From: Deinococcus sp.
GTDB taxonomy: Bacteria > Deinococcota > Deinococci > Deinococcales > Deinococcaceae
Assembly (NCBI RefSeq): GCF_025362455.1
Contig: NZ_JANYGJ010000133.1
Span: forward strand, 1-53,879
Direction: 5' to 3'
DNA: 53,879 nucleotides
Shown: in pieces, positions 8,620 through 18,450 of the stretch
How positions within the stretch are numbered: the first letter of the stretch is position 1
How the letters are laid out: each line of letters opens with the position of its first letter
The notes under the pieces: generated by a model
The model's input: the letters and a program-made list of their open reading frames with translations, nothing else
Databases searched by the model: none
Told to the model about the DNA's origin: nothing
Program-made: the position numbers and the translations under genes

Positions 8620-8680
8620 TGACCCCTCGCCCCTTGCGGGAGAGGGGCGCTGCGCAGCAGCGGGGAGAGGGGGCGACCGA
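8620..8680 (-). repeat. Dispersed GC-rich repeat, copy 1
   Basis: The reverse complement (cggtcgccccctc ... ctctcccgcaaggggcgagggg) matches the ends of the segment at 30846-30911, with a different middle. A shorter piece of the right end (agggggcgaggggtcaac) is near 1003-1020. The 8392-8723 gap holds this and the preceding repeat and no gene. Confidence 0.55.
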
Positions 8681-8723
8681 AGGGCGTCCCCGCCTCACAC
8701 ACGCCATTCTCGTTCTCCTCCGC

Positions 8724-10124
<1,401 letters not shown>

Positions 10125-10130
10125 GAACGC

Positions 10131-10136
10131 AGTCTA
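10131..10136 (-). promoter_or_regulatory. Leaderless -10 box TAGACT before lpdA
   Basis: TANNNT box on the minus strand, 6 bases from the lpdA ATG at 10124. Confidence 0.6.
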
Positions 10137-10457
10137 GCGCGGGCGTAGAAGCCGTTCAGTAAGCTGCTGGCGCTTGATGGGCACAGTCAGGCCAGCGGCA
10201 TTCACCACTTCTGGATGTGAATTCTGGCGATGTGGCAGCAGCCCGGCAGCAGCCTGGCAAATGCAGGTGAGGAAGCTGACCGGGTTGACGTTTGTGCTGA
10301 ACGAAGCAGATAAAGTTAGCAGCCTCTCTTCAGCAGCCTGTGGTCCGCGAGCCGGTTCAACATGAAGGCGGCCTCAACGCCGGTCTCCGTCAGTAGTCTG
10401 TCAGTATTGCCCGCTTACAGTAAATGAAGCGGTAGACCTTACTGGTTCCTTCTTTCG

Positions 10458-10502
10458 TCACTGACTTTGGTCCTCACTGATTTTGGTCCTCACTGACTTC
10501 GG
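10458..10502 (+). repeat. 16-bp tandem repeat, 2.8 units
   Basis: Units tcactgactttggtcc, tcactgattttggtcc and a partial third. The surrounding gap 10125-10599 (475 bp) holds no convincing gene. Confidence 0.75.
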
Positions 10503-10546
10503 CGTTCCTGACCCTGACCGGCCCGCCCCCGATCAACCCTAATCGA

Positions 10547-10588
10547 CCCTGCCTCTGCTCAACCCTGCCTCTGCTCAACCCTGCTCAA
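10547..10588 (+). repeat. 16-bp tandem repeat, 2.6 units, next to a ribosome binding site
   Basis: Two exact units ccctgcctctgctcaa and a shortened third. The third runs directly into AAGGAG (10590-10595), the ribosome binding site of the gene at 10600. Confidence 0.8.
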
Positions 10589-10599
10589 TAAGGAGACCC

Positions 10600-11007
10600 G
10601 TGCTCTACGACATCCACGACACCGACGATGGGGCCGACCTGCTGCTCAGTAGCGTGAGCGCCGCTGTGGCGCCGCCCGGCCCGCGCCCGCTGGCCACGCC
10701 GCTCGCCTGGCTGGGCGACGCCGACCTCTCCGGGGCGGTGGTGCCCGGCGCCCTGCCCGGCGACATGCCCAGCGAAATGCCCAGCGAAATGCAACGCTCA
10801 GGCGCCTACGAATTTCGCTTCCGCAACGGCTACGGCGCCCTTGTCACCGTGCGCGGCGCCGAGTTCTCGGTGAGCCTCAAGGGTGACTGGCTGCCCGGCC
10901 AGGACCGCGAGGAAGTCTTCGGCATGGGCCGGGATGAGGTCACCACCTTCTTGCGCAGCGTCGAGGCCCTGCCCGCGCCAGACCTGAGCGACCTGGGTGA
11001 ATTCTGA
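10600..11007 (+). CDS. Hypothetical protein
   Basis: 135-residue acidic soluble protein, unrecognised. The GTG start is supported by AAGGAG at 10590-10595. The N-terminal half is low in structure and contains a small Pro-Ser/Glu-Met repeat (PGDMPSEMPSEM) coded by a 12-base tandem repeat. The C-terminal half (YEFRFRNGYGALVTVRGAEFSVSLKGDW ... EEVFGMGRDEVTTFLRSVEALP) looks like a compact alpha/beta domain. No membrane segment or signal. The 475 bases upstream are repeat-rich and non-coding. A MITE copy begins about 50 bases after the stop. Function unknown. Confidence 0.75.
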   Translation: MLYDIHDTDDGADLLLSSVSAAVAPPGPRPLATPLAWLGDADLSGAVVPGALPGDMPSEMPSEMQRSGAYEFRFRNGYGALVTVRGAEFSVSLKGDWLPGQDREEVFGMGRDEVTTFLRSVEALPAPDLSDLGEF

Positions 11008-11058
11008 GAAACTGAATTGCTAATGACACCAGATCGTGAGCGAGCACAGCGCGTCTTA

Positions 11059-11181
11059 GAGCAGTACTCCGAATTACGCCACGGGGAAAACAGCCTCCCC
11101 GCGCCTCCATTCTGCGTCTTGCTCAGTCAAAACTACTCGCTCCGCTCGGTCATAAAAAGGGTCTTTTTATGACATCTGCTC
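11059..11181. mobile_element. 123-bp MITE, copy A, TA target duplication
   Basis: Terminal inverted repeats GAGCAG (11059-11064) and CTGCTC (11176-11181) flanked by TA on both sides (11057-11058, 11182-11183). It is the same length as, and differs at only two positions from, the copy at 26964-27086. It contains the hairpin GTCATAAAAAG/CTTTTTATGAC (11149-11159, 11163-11173). No ORF. TA duplication suggests mobilisation by an IS630/Tc1-type transposase (inference). The host site is the loop of a hairpin formed by 11049-11057 and 11189-11197. Confidence 0.88.
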
Positions 11182-11288
11182 TAATGTCAAGACGCGCCGT
11201 TTGATGTCTTCACCATCAAAGTCCGCAACCCGCTTCCACAGCAACCCAATTCATATTCTAAACAGGCTGTGGAGCGCACGCTGAAGGC

Positions 11289-12701
11289 ATGAGTGCGCCC
11301 GCCTCCGAACAGCAGCAGTCCACGGCGTCGGCTTCCGAACTCCTCGCGGTCCCTGCCCAGGACCAGACTGCCGGACAGACCCGCTCAGCGTCGCCCACTC
11401 GCCGCCTGGTCGCCCTGGACGCCTGGCGCGGCCTGACCATCGTGCTGATGCTGCTGGTCAACAACGTCGCGCTGGGCGAGTTCACGCCCGCCGAGCTGGT
11501 GCATGCGCCCTGGGGCGGCGGGCTGACCCTCACCGATCTGGTGTTTCCCTGGTTTCTGTTCTGCGCCGGGGCCGCGCTGCCCTTCTCGCTGGGCAAGGTA
11601 GTAGGGGGCAAGGTGGTAGGGGGCAGTGGGTCAGTAGGCAGTGTGTCAGTAGGCAGTGCGCCGCCGAGCTGGTGGCCCAACTGGAGCACGGTGCGCAAGC
11701 TGGTGGCCCGCGCCGCTGCCCTGTATCTGGTGGGCGCTCTGCTGACCAGTGTGGCCAACCAGGCGCCCAGCCTGGGCCTGGGCGTGCTGCAACTCATCGC
11801 GCTGGCCTCGCTGGGCGCCGGACTGCTGGCCCGCTGGCCGCTGGCCTGGCGCTGGCGCCTGGGCGCAGCGCTGGGCCTGCTGGCGGCCTATCAGGTGTTC
11901 TTGCTGAGTGCCCCGTTTACCGAAACCGACAACGCCGTGACGCGCCTGAATACCCTGCTGCTGAGCGATCTGGGATTGCGCGGGCTGAGTTCGGTGCTGC
12001 CTGTCACGGCGCTGGCCCTGCTCGGCAGCGTGGCGGCTGAGTTCCTGAAAGTGGAGTTTTCGAAGGCGCACTCTGCGAAAGCCCAAGCGTCGGAAACCCA
12101 GTCGCCGAAAACCCAGTCGCCGGAGGTGCAGTCGCCGAACATTCGACTGCTGGAAGCGCCGCCGGAGGATGCACAGCGGGCTGACAGGGTTGCGCCGATC
12201 AGTGAACAGTCGACCACCGACCGGGCCGCTGCACACCGAGTCACCGTAGACCGGGCCTTGCCGCTGCTGCTGGGCCTGGGCGCCGCGCTGAGCCTGGGCG
12301 GCTGGCTGCTCTCCGGGGTCATGGGCTACAACAAGACCGTCTGGACGCCTGCCTACGTGCTGTATTCGGCGGGGCTGGGCACGCTGGGGCTGCTGGCCTT
12401 CTACCTGATCGCCGACGCCCGTGGAGGCCGCCGGAGCGCCCTGCTGGGGCCGCTGGCCATCGCCGGGCGCAACTCGCTGTTCGCCTACACCGCGCCGATT
12501 TTGCTCAAATCGTGGGTGCTGACCGTCTGGAAGGTGAACTGGACGGGTGAGCCGCTGAGTATTCTGGATTCGCTGCTGAGCCTCTTACGGCGCGGCCTGG
12601 GTGTTCAGGTGGGCGGCTGGCTCTACAGCCTGGGCTACGTCGCCGCCGTCTGGCTGGTGCTGTGGCTGCTGGCGCGGCGCGGCTGGACCTGGAAGCTGTA
12701 G
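11289..12701 (+). CDS. Membrane protein, DUF5009/heparan-glucosaminide acetyltransferase-like
   Basis: 470-residue multi-pass membrane protein. The N-terminus RRLVALDAWRGLTIVLMLLVNNVALGEF and following TDLVFPWFLFCAGAALPFS are characteristic of the bacterial HGSNAT/YeiB-like acyltransferase group, in which a membrane Asp/Arg pair opens helix 1. About 10 hydrophobic segments follow, including a C-terminal NSLFAYTAPILLKSW. Two low-complexity insertions interrupt the hydrophobic pattern. GKVVGGKVVGGSGSVGSVSVGS is coded by 11590-11660 repeats. A soluble Ser/Gln/Pro-rich linker (AKAQASETQSPKTQSPEVQSP) is coded around 12060-12140. Acyl substrate unknown. Start ATG at 11289; upstream TTCTAAAC near 11260 may be a promoter. 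Confidence 0.8.
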   Translation: MSAPASEQQQSTASASELLAVPAQDQTAGQTRSASPTRRLVALDAWRGLTIVLMLLVNNVALGEFTPAELVHAPWGGGLTLTDLVFPWFLFCAGAALPFSLGKVVGGKVVGGSGSVGSVSVGSAPPSWWPNWSTVRKLVARAAALYLVGALLTSVANQAPSLGLGVLQLIALASLGAGLLARWPLAWRWRLGAALGLLAAYQVFLLSAPFTETDNAVTRLNTLLLSDLGLRGLSSVLPVTALALLGSVAAEFLKVEFSKAHSAKAQASETQSPKTQSPEVQSPNIRLLEAPPEDAQRADRVAPISEQSTTDRAAAHRVTVDRALPLLLGLGAALSLGGWLLSGVMGYNKTVWTPAYVLYSAGLGTLGLLAFYLIADARGGRRSALLGPLAIAGRNSLFAYTAPILLKSWVLTVWKVNWTGEPLSILDSLLSLLRRGLGVQVGGWLYSLGYVAAVWLVLWLLARRGWTWKL

Positions 12702-12811
12702 CTCAGGATGTCCTGGCGGGCGTGGACTCGCAAAGCGCCGAAGGAGAGGGATGGAGCGCTGTGTGCGGGCAGGCGGCGAGGCGAGGCAAAGTAAGTGCCG
12801 CTCTCGCCAGG

Positions 12812-12860
12812 ACGCCCGATAGGTGCAGACGCCCAATAGGTGCAGACGCCCGATAGGTGC
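12812..12860 (+). repeat. 17-bp tandem repeat, 2.9 units
   Basis: Units acgcccgataggtgcag, acgcccaataggtgcag and a truncated third, in the long non-coding gap 12702-13523. Confidence 0.8.
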
Positions 12861-12919
12861 CGCTGTGCACAAGAAGTGGAAGCCAGGGAGGTGAGCAAGG
12901 ACAGACGTTCTTCCTCACT

Positions 12920-13135
12920 CGCGTCTTGGCCTGAACAGCGCCGCTGGCGACGCTAGGCCGCTTCTTGGGCACAACGGACGGTCGTCGTAAACGGACTGTC
13001 CTCGTGAACGAACGCCCATGAGGATGCCACTCCTCCGCCTGGGCACGCCTGCCCGCGTCTTGGCCTGAACAGCGCCGCTGGCGACGCTAGGCCGCTTCTT
13101 GGGCAGAACGGACGCGCCTGGGCACGCCTGCCCGC
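12920..13135. repeat. 61-bp direct repeat pair plus 21-bp direct repeat pair
   Basis: Segment A (61 bp) occurs at 12920-12980 and 13054-13114 with one difference (gggcac/gggcag). Segment B (21 bp, cgcctgggcacgcctgcccgc) occurs at 13036-13056 and 13115-13135, giving the order A, spacer, B, A, B. The gap 12702-13523 shows no convincing gene. On the minus strand near 13150-13290 several short frames look vaguely like degraded transposase (for example LFGYRFHLRP), but this is too weak to call. Confidence 0.75.
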
Positions 13136-13523
13136 TCCGCTCGGTAAAGCTTGACGAGGAGATACTCAGGTAGCTGGCGGGTGATGACTGCGGCGTCAAG
13201 GGCGACCAACGGGAGAAGCCAAGGGTGGCTGGGGGCGCAGGTGGAAGCGGTAGCCAAACAGTCGCTGGGACGTGCTGAAACGAACTCCACGTGACCAGGG
13301 TTTCATGCCCGGCTGATGGCTCAGCGTTATGTTTACCACCAGGCTCACCACCGAGCTCGGCGCAGCCTTCCTATCCGCGCCGACCTATCCGCGCCGACCT
13401 ACTCTACGCAGACGGCGGCTGAACGGGCCTCCAGCACAATTACAGCAGCACAGTTACAGCAGCACAGTCACAGTTCCTGCCACCTTCACTCCAAGTGTGC
13501 CCACCAGTCTAAAGAAGGTTCCC

Positions 13524-14603
13524 ATGCGCACGTTCCGGTTCCGTCCCTTGCTTCTATCCGCCCTGTTGCTGGGCAGCGTTCAGGCTGGGCCGACCACCTC
13601 CAGCCTGCCACCTGCCGCTCCCGACGCCCGCTACGCCTACGGCAGCGCCGAATTCAGTGCCCTGGCGAAGACGTCATACGACCTCAACGCGCTCAGCAGC
13701 CCCGATTTCGGCGCCTGGATGGAGAGCAGATACGCCGCCGCCGGGCTCCCGCTGGAAGGCGCCAAGACTTTAGCCGCCGGTCTGGACGCCCGCAAGGCTG
13801 CGCTGGAGCAGGCCAGCGGCGCCCAGCGTGACGCGCTCGCCCAGGACACGGCGCAGTGGACGCACACGTTCATTAAAAAAATTCTGCCGAAATTCAGCCT
13901 GGAACGCGGCTACGAGTTCGCCGCCGCCGTGCAGGGCGGGCAGCGCCAGTGCCTGCTTCAGAGTGTGCTGATCGCCGCCATGCTCCAGCGCAGCGGGCTC
14001 AGCGCGGGCGCCGTGATGGTCTGGCAAAACCAGGATGGCCGGGAAAGCAACCTGGGCCACGTGGTCGCGCTGCTGACGCTGCCGTCGGGCAAGGCCGCCC
14101 TGCTCGACGACGCCAGCGACCCGAAACCGTTCATGACCCACCAGGGCCTGCTGATTCGGGACGGCGCCGCATCTGGACCAGGCGCCTACCGCTTCGTGCA
14201 TCCGGTTTACAGCGGCGTTCGGATCAGCGCCTTTACCCGCGCCGACAACCAGGCGTCGGTGGCGCTGAGTGCGGCCCGGCCCCTGGACCTGGCGTACCTG
14301 AAATCACAGTTCGACTACTACCGGGGCGAAAGGGCTCCCGGCGGCTTCATGGGCGCGGGCGGCACCGGCAACGGCAAGAGCGACGCGGCGGGCCTCAAGC
14401 AGAGTGCGAGCTTTTTGCAAAGCGCCCTGCAAAACAATGACCGCAACGCCCTGGCGACCTACGTGCTGGGCCTGGTGGAGCGCAAACAAGGCCAGACCGA
14501 GCGGGCCAAAGCGCACATCGAGGCGGGCGCGGCGCTGTACCAGGCCCAGGGCCACCTGCCCGCCGGACCAGCGGACGCACTCAAGTGGGCGCAGGCGAAC
14601 TGA
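13524..14603 (+). CDS. Exported transglutaminase-like protein with TPR-like tail
   Basis: 359-residue exported protein. Signal peptide MRTFRFRPLLLSALLLGSVQA. The ATG at 13524 is chosen because AAGAAGG precedes it and the signal follows directly; the frame is open further upstream through repeat sequence. A papain/transglutaminase-like triad can be proposed from Cys143 (GGQRQCLLQSVLIAAML), His179 (SNLGHVVALL) and Asp195 (AALLDDASD). The C-terminal part (SASFLQSALQNNDRNALATYVLGLVERKQGQTERAKAHIEAGAALYQ) has tetratricopeptide character. It may act in the envelope, possibly with the polysaccharide deacetylase downstream. Catalytic activity is inferred from pattern only. Confidence 0.75.
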   Translation: MRTFRFRPLLLSALLLGSVQAGPTTSSLPPAAPDARYAYGSAEFSALAKTSYDLNALSSPDFGAWMESRYAAAGLPLEGAKTLAAGLDARKAALEQASGAQRDALAQDTAQWTHTFIKKILPKFSLERGYEFAAAVQGGQRQCLLQSVLIAAMLQRSGLSAGAVMVWQNQDGRESNLGHVVALLTLPSGKAALLDDASDPKPFMTHQGLLIRDGAASGPGAYRFVHPVYSGVRISAFTRADNQASVALSAARPLDLAYLKSQFDYYRGERAPGGFMGAGGTGNGKSDAAGLKQSASFLQSALQNNDRNALATYVLGLVERKQGQTERAKAHIEAGAALYQAQGHLPAGPADALKWAQAN

Positions 14604-14712
14604 GACTGCTGCACGGGCGGCCCCGGCGCTCCTCTGTGACCATTGATCCTCCGTGGTCCATCACGCCTCTACCGGAACTTTTTCGCTCCGGTTGGCCCTA
14701 CCATGAGGTCGC

Positions 14713-16068
14713 ATGCCGAACATTCTTTCCCTGACTTTCCTCAGCGCGGCGCTGACGACACTGAGCCTGCTCAGCCCGTCGCAGGCCACTGCGTACATTT
14801 CAGCAGCCCAGATTCCAGTAGCCCAGATTCCAGCAACGCAGATTCCAGCAGTTCCGGCCCGCACGCTGGCGCTGCCCGGCCAGGTGCAGCCGGTGGCGCC
14901 CGGCACCCGGCGCGCCGCAGCCATTCCCGAACTTACGCTGAGCCCGCCCATGCCTCAAGTTCAGCGCGTCAGGTACCTCAGCAACGGCCATATCGAGGTG
15001 GCGAGCGCGGTGCTGCTGCTGCGCGGCGATGAGGTGGCCCAGGCCCGCACGCTGGCGGCCACGGCGGCGGCGCGTGCCCTGGCGGCCCGGCCCGGCCTGA
15101 GCGAAGTGGATGTCAGCGTCTACAACAAAGTCGGCTACGGGGGTTTCGGTGGCCCACTGCCGATCCTGACCCTGAGTGTGCCGCGCTCCCGCCTGGCCGA
15201 CGTGGCCCGCTGGGCGGCGGGCGGCGCCTACGAGCGGGCCTGGGAGGCGGCGCTCAGTCCACCGCCCGGCAACCTCATGCCCGGCAACCCCACGCCCAGC
15301 AGTCTCCAGAGCGAGACGATTGCCGATAAGGTGCGCGAGAAGACCACCAACTTTTTTGGCAATGTTACCCAGAAGGTGCAGGACGCGGGCAACCGCAACG
15401 CCAGCCGGGCCAGGGGCGGTATCCACAACGGCCTGCTCTACGGCGGCGACCCTGGCAAACCGGTGGCCGCTTTGACCTTCGACGACGCCCCGCACCCGAT
15501 GTACGAGCCGCTGCTGCTCGATTTGTTGCGCCGGGGCCAGGTCAAGGCCACCTTCTTCGTGATCGGACGCAACGCCCGCGCCTACCCCTACTTCGTGCGC
15601 GACATGGTGCAGCAGGGTCATGAGGTCGGCAACCACACCTACCACCACGTCCGGCTGCCGCCGCTGCCGATCAGCAGCGCCGAAACCGAACTGCGCCTGA
15701 CCAGCGCCACGTTGCAGGGCATCACCGGGCAGCCGGTGCGCTACTTTCGCCCGCCCGGCGGCGACTACACCCCGGCGACCCTGAACGCCGCCCGCAGCCA
15801 GGACCTGAGCACCGTCTTCTGGACCGACGACCCCGCCGACTTTCAAAACCCCGGCGACGAGGTGCTCGAAACCCGCTTCGAGCGGCGCCTGCGCCCCGGC
15901 GGCATCATCTTGCTCCACGACAATGCCCAGGAAACCATCAACGTCTTCGGCGATTTTCTGGACTTCGCCCGCAGGCGCGGCGTCACGCTGGGCACCGTCA
16001 GCGATCTGCTGGCGGGCAAACGCGCCGCCGCGCCGTCTGCGCTGGGCGACCACAGGCCGAGGCGTTGA
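14713..16068 (+). CDS. Polysaccharide deacetylase (CE4/NodB domain), exported
   Basis: 451-residue envelope enzyme that removes acetyl groups from a polysaccharide or peptidoglycan. Signal peptide MPNILSLTFLSAALTTLSLLSPSQA, then a repeat AAQIPVAQIPATQIPAVPA coded by a 15-base tandem repeat (14803-14855). A middle domain of about 170 residues is of unknown type. The NodB domain starts near residue 245, with motif 1 TFDDAPHP (metal-binding Asp), motif 2 GNHTYHHVRL (His-X-X-X-His), motif 3 YFRPPGGDYTP, then VFWTDDPADF and IILLHDN. All key residues are present. The upstream box TACCAT at 14699 could be its -10. Substrate unknown. Confidence 0.93.
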   Translation: MPNILSLTFLSAALTTLSLLSPSQATAYISAAQIPVAQIPATQIPAVPARTLALPGQVQPVAPGTRRAAAIPELTLSPPMPQVQRVRYLSNGHIEVASAVLLLRGDEVAQARTLAATAAARALAARPGLSEVDVSVYNKVGYGGFGGPLPILTLSVPRSRLADVARWAAGGAYERAWEAALSPPPGNLMPGNPTPSSLQSETIADKVREKTTNFFGNVTQKVQDAGNRNASRARGGIHNGLLYGGDPGKPVAALTFDDAPHPMYEPLLLDLLRRGQVKATFFVIGRNARAYPYFVRDMVQQGHEVGNHTYHHVRLPPLPISSAETELRLTSATLQGITGQPVRYFRPPGGDYTPATLNAARSQDLSTVFWTDDPADFQNPGDEVLETRFERRLRPGGIILLHDNAQETINVFGDFLDFARRRGVTLGTVSDLLAGKRAAAPSALGDHRPRR

Positions 16069-16108
16069 CAAGCCTGGGTGGGGCCACTAAGCTACGTACT
16101 GCTTCCTC

Positions 16109-16193
<85 letters not shown>

Positions 16194-16256
16194 GAGCAGT
16201 GCCAATGTCAGTTCTGTACAAGTACAGTTGTTTGAGTACGGTTGTTCAAACAGTTC

Positions 16257-16285
16257 GCCCACCGGGGTTCCTCGCCTGGTGGGCG
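16257..16285 (+). terminator. Hairpin after tRNA-Leu
   Basis: Arms CGCCCACC (16257-16264) and GGTGGGCG (16278-16285), about 65 bases after the tRNA. No clear T-run follows. Confidence 0.45.
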
Positions 16286-16345
16286 TTGGCTTGGAGGCAA
16301 TTTACGGGCTGAACACAGCCCCGTCTGCACCGCGCTTTGATCTGT

Positions 16346-16351
16346 TAGCCT
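16346..16351 (+). promoter_or_regulatory. Leaderless -10 box TAGCCT
   Basis: 6 bases before the GTG at 16358; it supports GTG as the start of the carboxypeptidase gene. Confidence 0.5.
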
Positions 16352-16357
16352 GAGCCG

Positions 16358-17800
16358 GTGCGCTTCCTGCTTGCGGCTCTGCTTTTCTCCCTCCTGACCC
16401 CCGGCCTGAGTGCGCAGGTGCAGCTCCGTCCCCTCCTGAGCCCGGAGGTGGCGGCCATCACCGCCCAGCCGCCCAGGGGCGGACACCTGGGGCTGCTGGT
16501 GCGCGACCTGAGCACCGGGCAGGTGGTCGAAGCCCTGCGCCCCGACGAACTGTTTACCCCGGCCTCGACCACCAAGCTGCTGAGCATGGCGGCCTGGCTG
16601 GGACTGCGTGATTCTGGCGCTGCGGGCACGGGTCGTCCGGCGGGCTGGCTGAGCACCGAGGTCACGGCCCCGGCGAGCGAGGTGAGCAGCAAGGCCGCCA
16701 GTCTGAGCGTCATTACCCTGCGCGGCAGCGGCGATCCCAGCCTGAGCATCACCGGCCCGAATTCGCTGGCGGCGCTGGCCCGGCAACTGGCGGCTCGCGG
16801 CGTCAAATCGGTGGCCGAGGTGCGGCTTGCGGCGTCCATCGACAGCGCCACCTGGCCTGCCCTGCCGCTGGGCACCCCGGTCGTGTCCGTCCGGCTTCAG
16901 GAGTACCCCGGCTGGTCGCTGAGCCCGGTCCGTTATCAGGCCCAGGTATTGCAGGCGTTCGGGCGCCAGTTGCGGGCGGCGGGCATCCGGGTCGGCGCCT
17001 CTGAGGGCCACTTCGGGCGGCTGAGTGCCCAGGCCGCCGGGTCAGCGCTCACTAGTGTTCCAGCTCCCAACCCGAAGTCGCAGAGCGCTGGTGCCAGTCA
17101 GACGCCACCGACCGGTGCGCTGCCAGATACCAGCCCAAATGCTGGCCCAGACGCTAGCCCAGACACCAGTATCGCCACCGTGCGCAGTGCGCCGATCAGC
17201 ACCCTGCTGACCCAGACGCTCAAGCCCAGCGATAACGTCTGGGCCGAGCAACTGGCCGCCGGGCTGGGGGCCGGTGGGCGCCGCCCGGCCAGCCACGCCA
17301 GCATGATCGCGGGCCTGCGCCGCTTTCTCGCCGAGTCGGGCGTGGGCAGCGCGGCGCTCAAGCTCCACGACGCCTCCGGGCTCTCGCCGGACAACCGCCT
17401 GAGCCCCCGCGCCCTGGTCGCGCTGCTGCGCCGCATGTACGACCTGCCGACCCTCGCCGCCGCCGACCTGGCCGCCAGACCAGCGATTCAACCCGCGCAG
17501 GCATTCGCCGACCACAAAAACCTGTTCATCGAGGCGCTGGCGCAGGGCGGCACCGGGCAGGCCACCGCCGAGGCCCGCTTCAACGGCGGCACCCTGGCCG
17601 GGCGCTTCATCGGCAGCGGCCTGGACGTGCGGGCCAAGACCGGCACCCTGCCCGGCGTATCGTGTCTGGCAGGCTACGTGCGCGGCGCCTCCGGGCACAC
17701 CCTGGCCTTCGCGGTGATGCTCGATCAGGCGCCCGGCGGCGCGGTGCGGCTGCGCAACTACATCGACCAGCTCGTGCGGGTGGTGGCGGCGCGGCACTGA
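16358..17800 (+). CDS. dacB: D-alanyl-D-alanine carboxypeptidase/endopeptidase, PBP4 family (S13)
   Basis: 480-residue penicillin-binding protein that trims or opens peptide cross-links in peptidoglycan. Signal peptide MRFLLAALLFSLLTPGLSA. The active-site Ser70-Thr-Thr-Lys73 tetrad is in FTPASTTKLL; the second motif is the SDN in LKPSDNVWAEQLA; the third is KTG in VRAKTGTLPGVSCLAGYV. All three are intact. A low-complexity insert, NPKSQSAGASQTPPTGALPDTSPNAGPDASPD-like, precedes the SDN motif and is coded by a repeated cagac(g/a)ctagccc pattern around 17140-17165. The GTG start is supported by the upstream TAGCCT box. Cysteine content is minimal, as usual for an exported enzyme. Confidence 0.95.
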   Translation: MRFLLAALLFSLLTPGLSAQVQLRPLLSPEVAAITAQPPRGGHLGLLVRDLSTGQVVEALRPDELFTPASTTKLLSMAAWLGLRDSGAAGTGRPAGWLSTEVTAPASEVSSKAASLSVITLRGSGDPSLSITGPNSLAALARQLAARGVKSVAEVRLAASIDSATWPALPLGTPVVSVRLQEYPGWSLSPVRYQAQVLQAFGRQLRAAGIRVGASEGHFGRLSAQAAGSALTSVPAPNPKSQSAGASQTPPTGALPDTSPNAGPDASPDTSIATVRSAPISTLLTQTLKPSDNVWAEQLAAGLGAGGRRPASHASMIAGLRRFLAESGVGSAALKLHDASGLSPDNRLSPRALVALLRRMYDLPTLAAADLAARPAIQPAQAFADHKNLFIEALAQGGTGQATAEARFNGGTLAGRFIGSGLDVRAKTGTLPGVSCLAGYVRGASGHTLAFAVMLDQAPGGAVRLRNYIDQLVRVVAARH

Positions 17801-17886
17801 ACAGTCGGGTTTAATGTGCTTCAGCATACAAAGCACCCCCAATCTCCCCCCAGTACGCTCCTTTCGCCGCCCCGGCGTTTTCTGAC

Positions 17887-18375
17887 ATGATGGAGGCGAT
17901 GAGTGAAGACCTTCTGCTGAGCGACCTGCGCCGGGCGGCCAGTTGGCCCAAAGCTGTGCTGCGCATCGCTAACGACAGCGGTGAGCACCTGTTTGCCGGA
18001 TACAAGCAGCTCGGCCCCTACGGCCTACCGCACCAGCCCCGCGTCCACCTGTCCATCGCGCCGGGCGGCGTGCGGGTCATGTGGCAAAAAGGCAACGGCA
18101 TGGACCTGTTCATGCACCTGATGGACTGGGCCACCGAGCAGTCCTACCGCCTGCGCCTGGACTACGAGCGCACCGTCGACGAGTCCGGCAGCGAGCCGCA
18201 GGTGACCCTGACCGTGCTGACGGTGGAGCCGGTGGCGGTGGCCCGCGCCCGCGATCCGCTGAGCGCCCTGCTGCGTGCCCTGGTGCTGGCCGACGACAAA
18301 CGTAGCGGCCAGGGCGAGAGCGAAGGCGAAGTCGCCCAGAGCTACGGCGTCTGGAGCGGCTTCAAGCTGGAGTAG
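17887..18375 (+). CDS. Conserved hypothetical protein
   Basis: 162-residue soluble protein, unrecognised. It has a clear alpha/beta pattern (WPKAVLRIANDSGEHLFAGYKQLGP ... RVHLSIAPGGVRVMWQKGNGMDLFMHLMDWATEQSYRLRLDYE) and a polar tail. No signal peptide or membrane segment. Three starts are possible (ATG at 17887, 17890 and 17899). GGAGG at 17891-17895 is too close to 17899 to act well, so the upstream ATG is kept. It lies alone between the PBP4 gene and the AT-rich DUF3800 gene. Function unknown. Confidence 0.72.
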   Translation: MMEAMSEDLLLSDLRRAASWPKAVLRIANDSGEHLFAGYKQLGPYGLPHQPRVHLSIAPGGVRVMWQKGNGMDLFMHLMDWATEQSYRLRLDYERTVDESGSEPQVTLTVLTVEPVAVARARDPLSALLRALVLADDKRSGQGESEGEVAQSYGVWSGFKLE

Positions 18376-18439
18376 CAGGGAATAGCTATATGCTGGTGCT
18401 CATTCTCGATACCTGTCAACCCGCTACACGTATTAGAGA

Positions 18440-18445
18440 TACACT
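18440..18445 (+). promoter_or_regulatory. Leaderless -10 box TACACT
   Basis: 5 bases before the GTG at 18451; it supports that start for the DUF3800 gene. Confidence 0.45.
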
Positions 18446-18450
18446 ACAGC

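Noticed and set aside
10174..10365. 63-codon plus-strand frame in the 10125-10599 gap
   Set aside because: No start signal, no protein-like composition, and the gap is repeat-rich.
12902..13135. CRISPR-like array
   Set aside because: Two direct repeats of 61 bp with unequal spacing and overlapping second repeat; no regular short repeats and no cas genes.
13087..13290. 67-codon minus-strand frame as a transposase remnant
   Set aside because: Only faint resemblance; frames are broken and no conserved DDE motif can be placed.
14800..16071. 423-codon minus-strand frame opposite the deacetylase
   Set aside because: GC-rich antisense shadow; the plus-strand gene has intact NodB motifs and a signal peptide.
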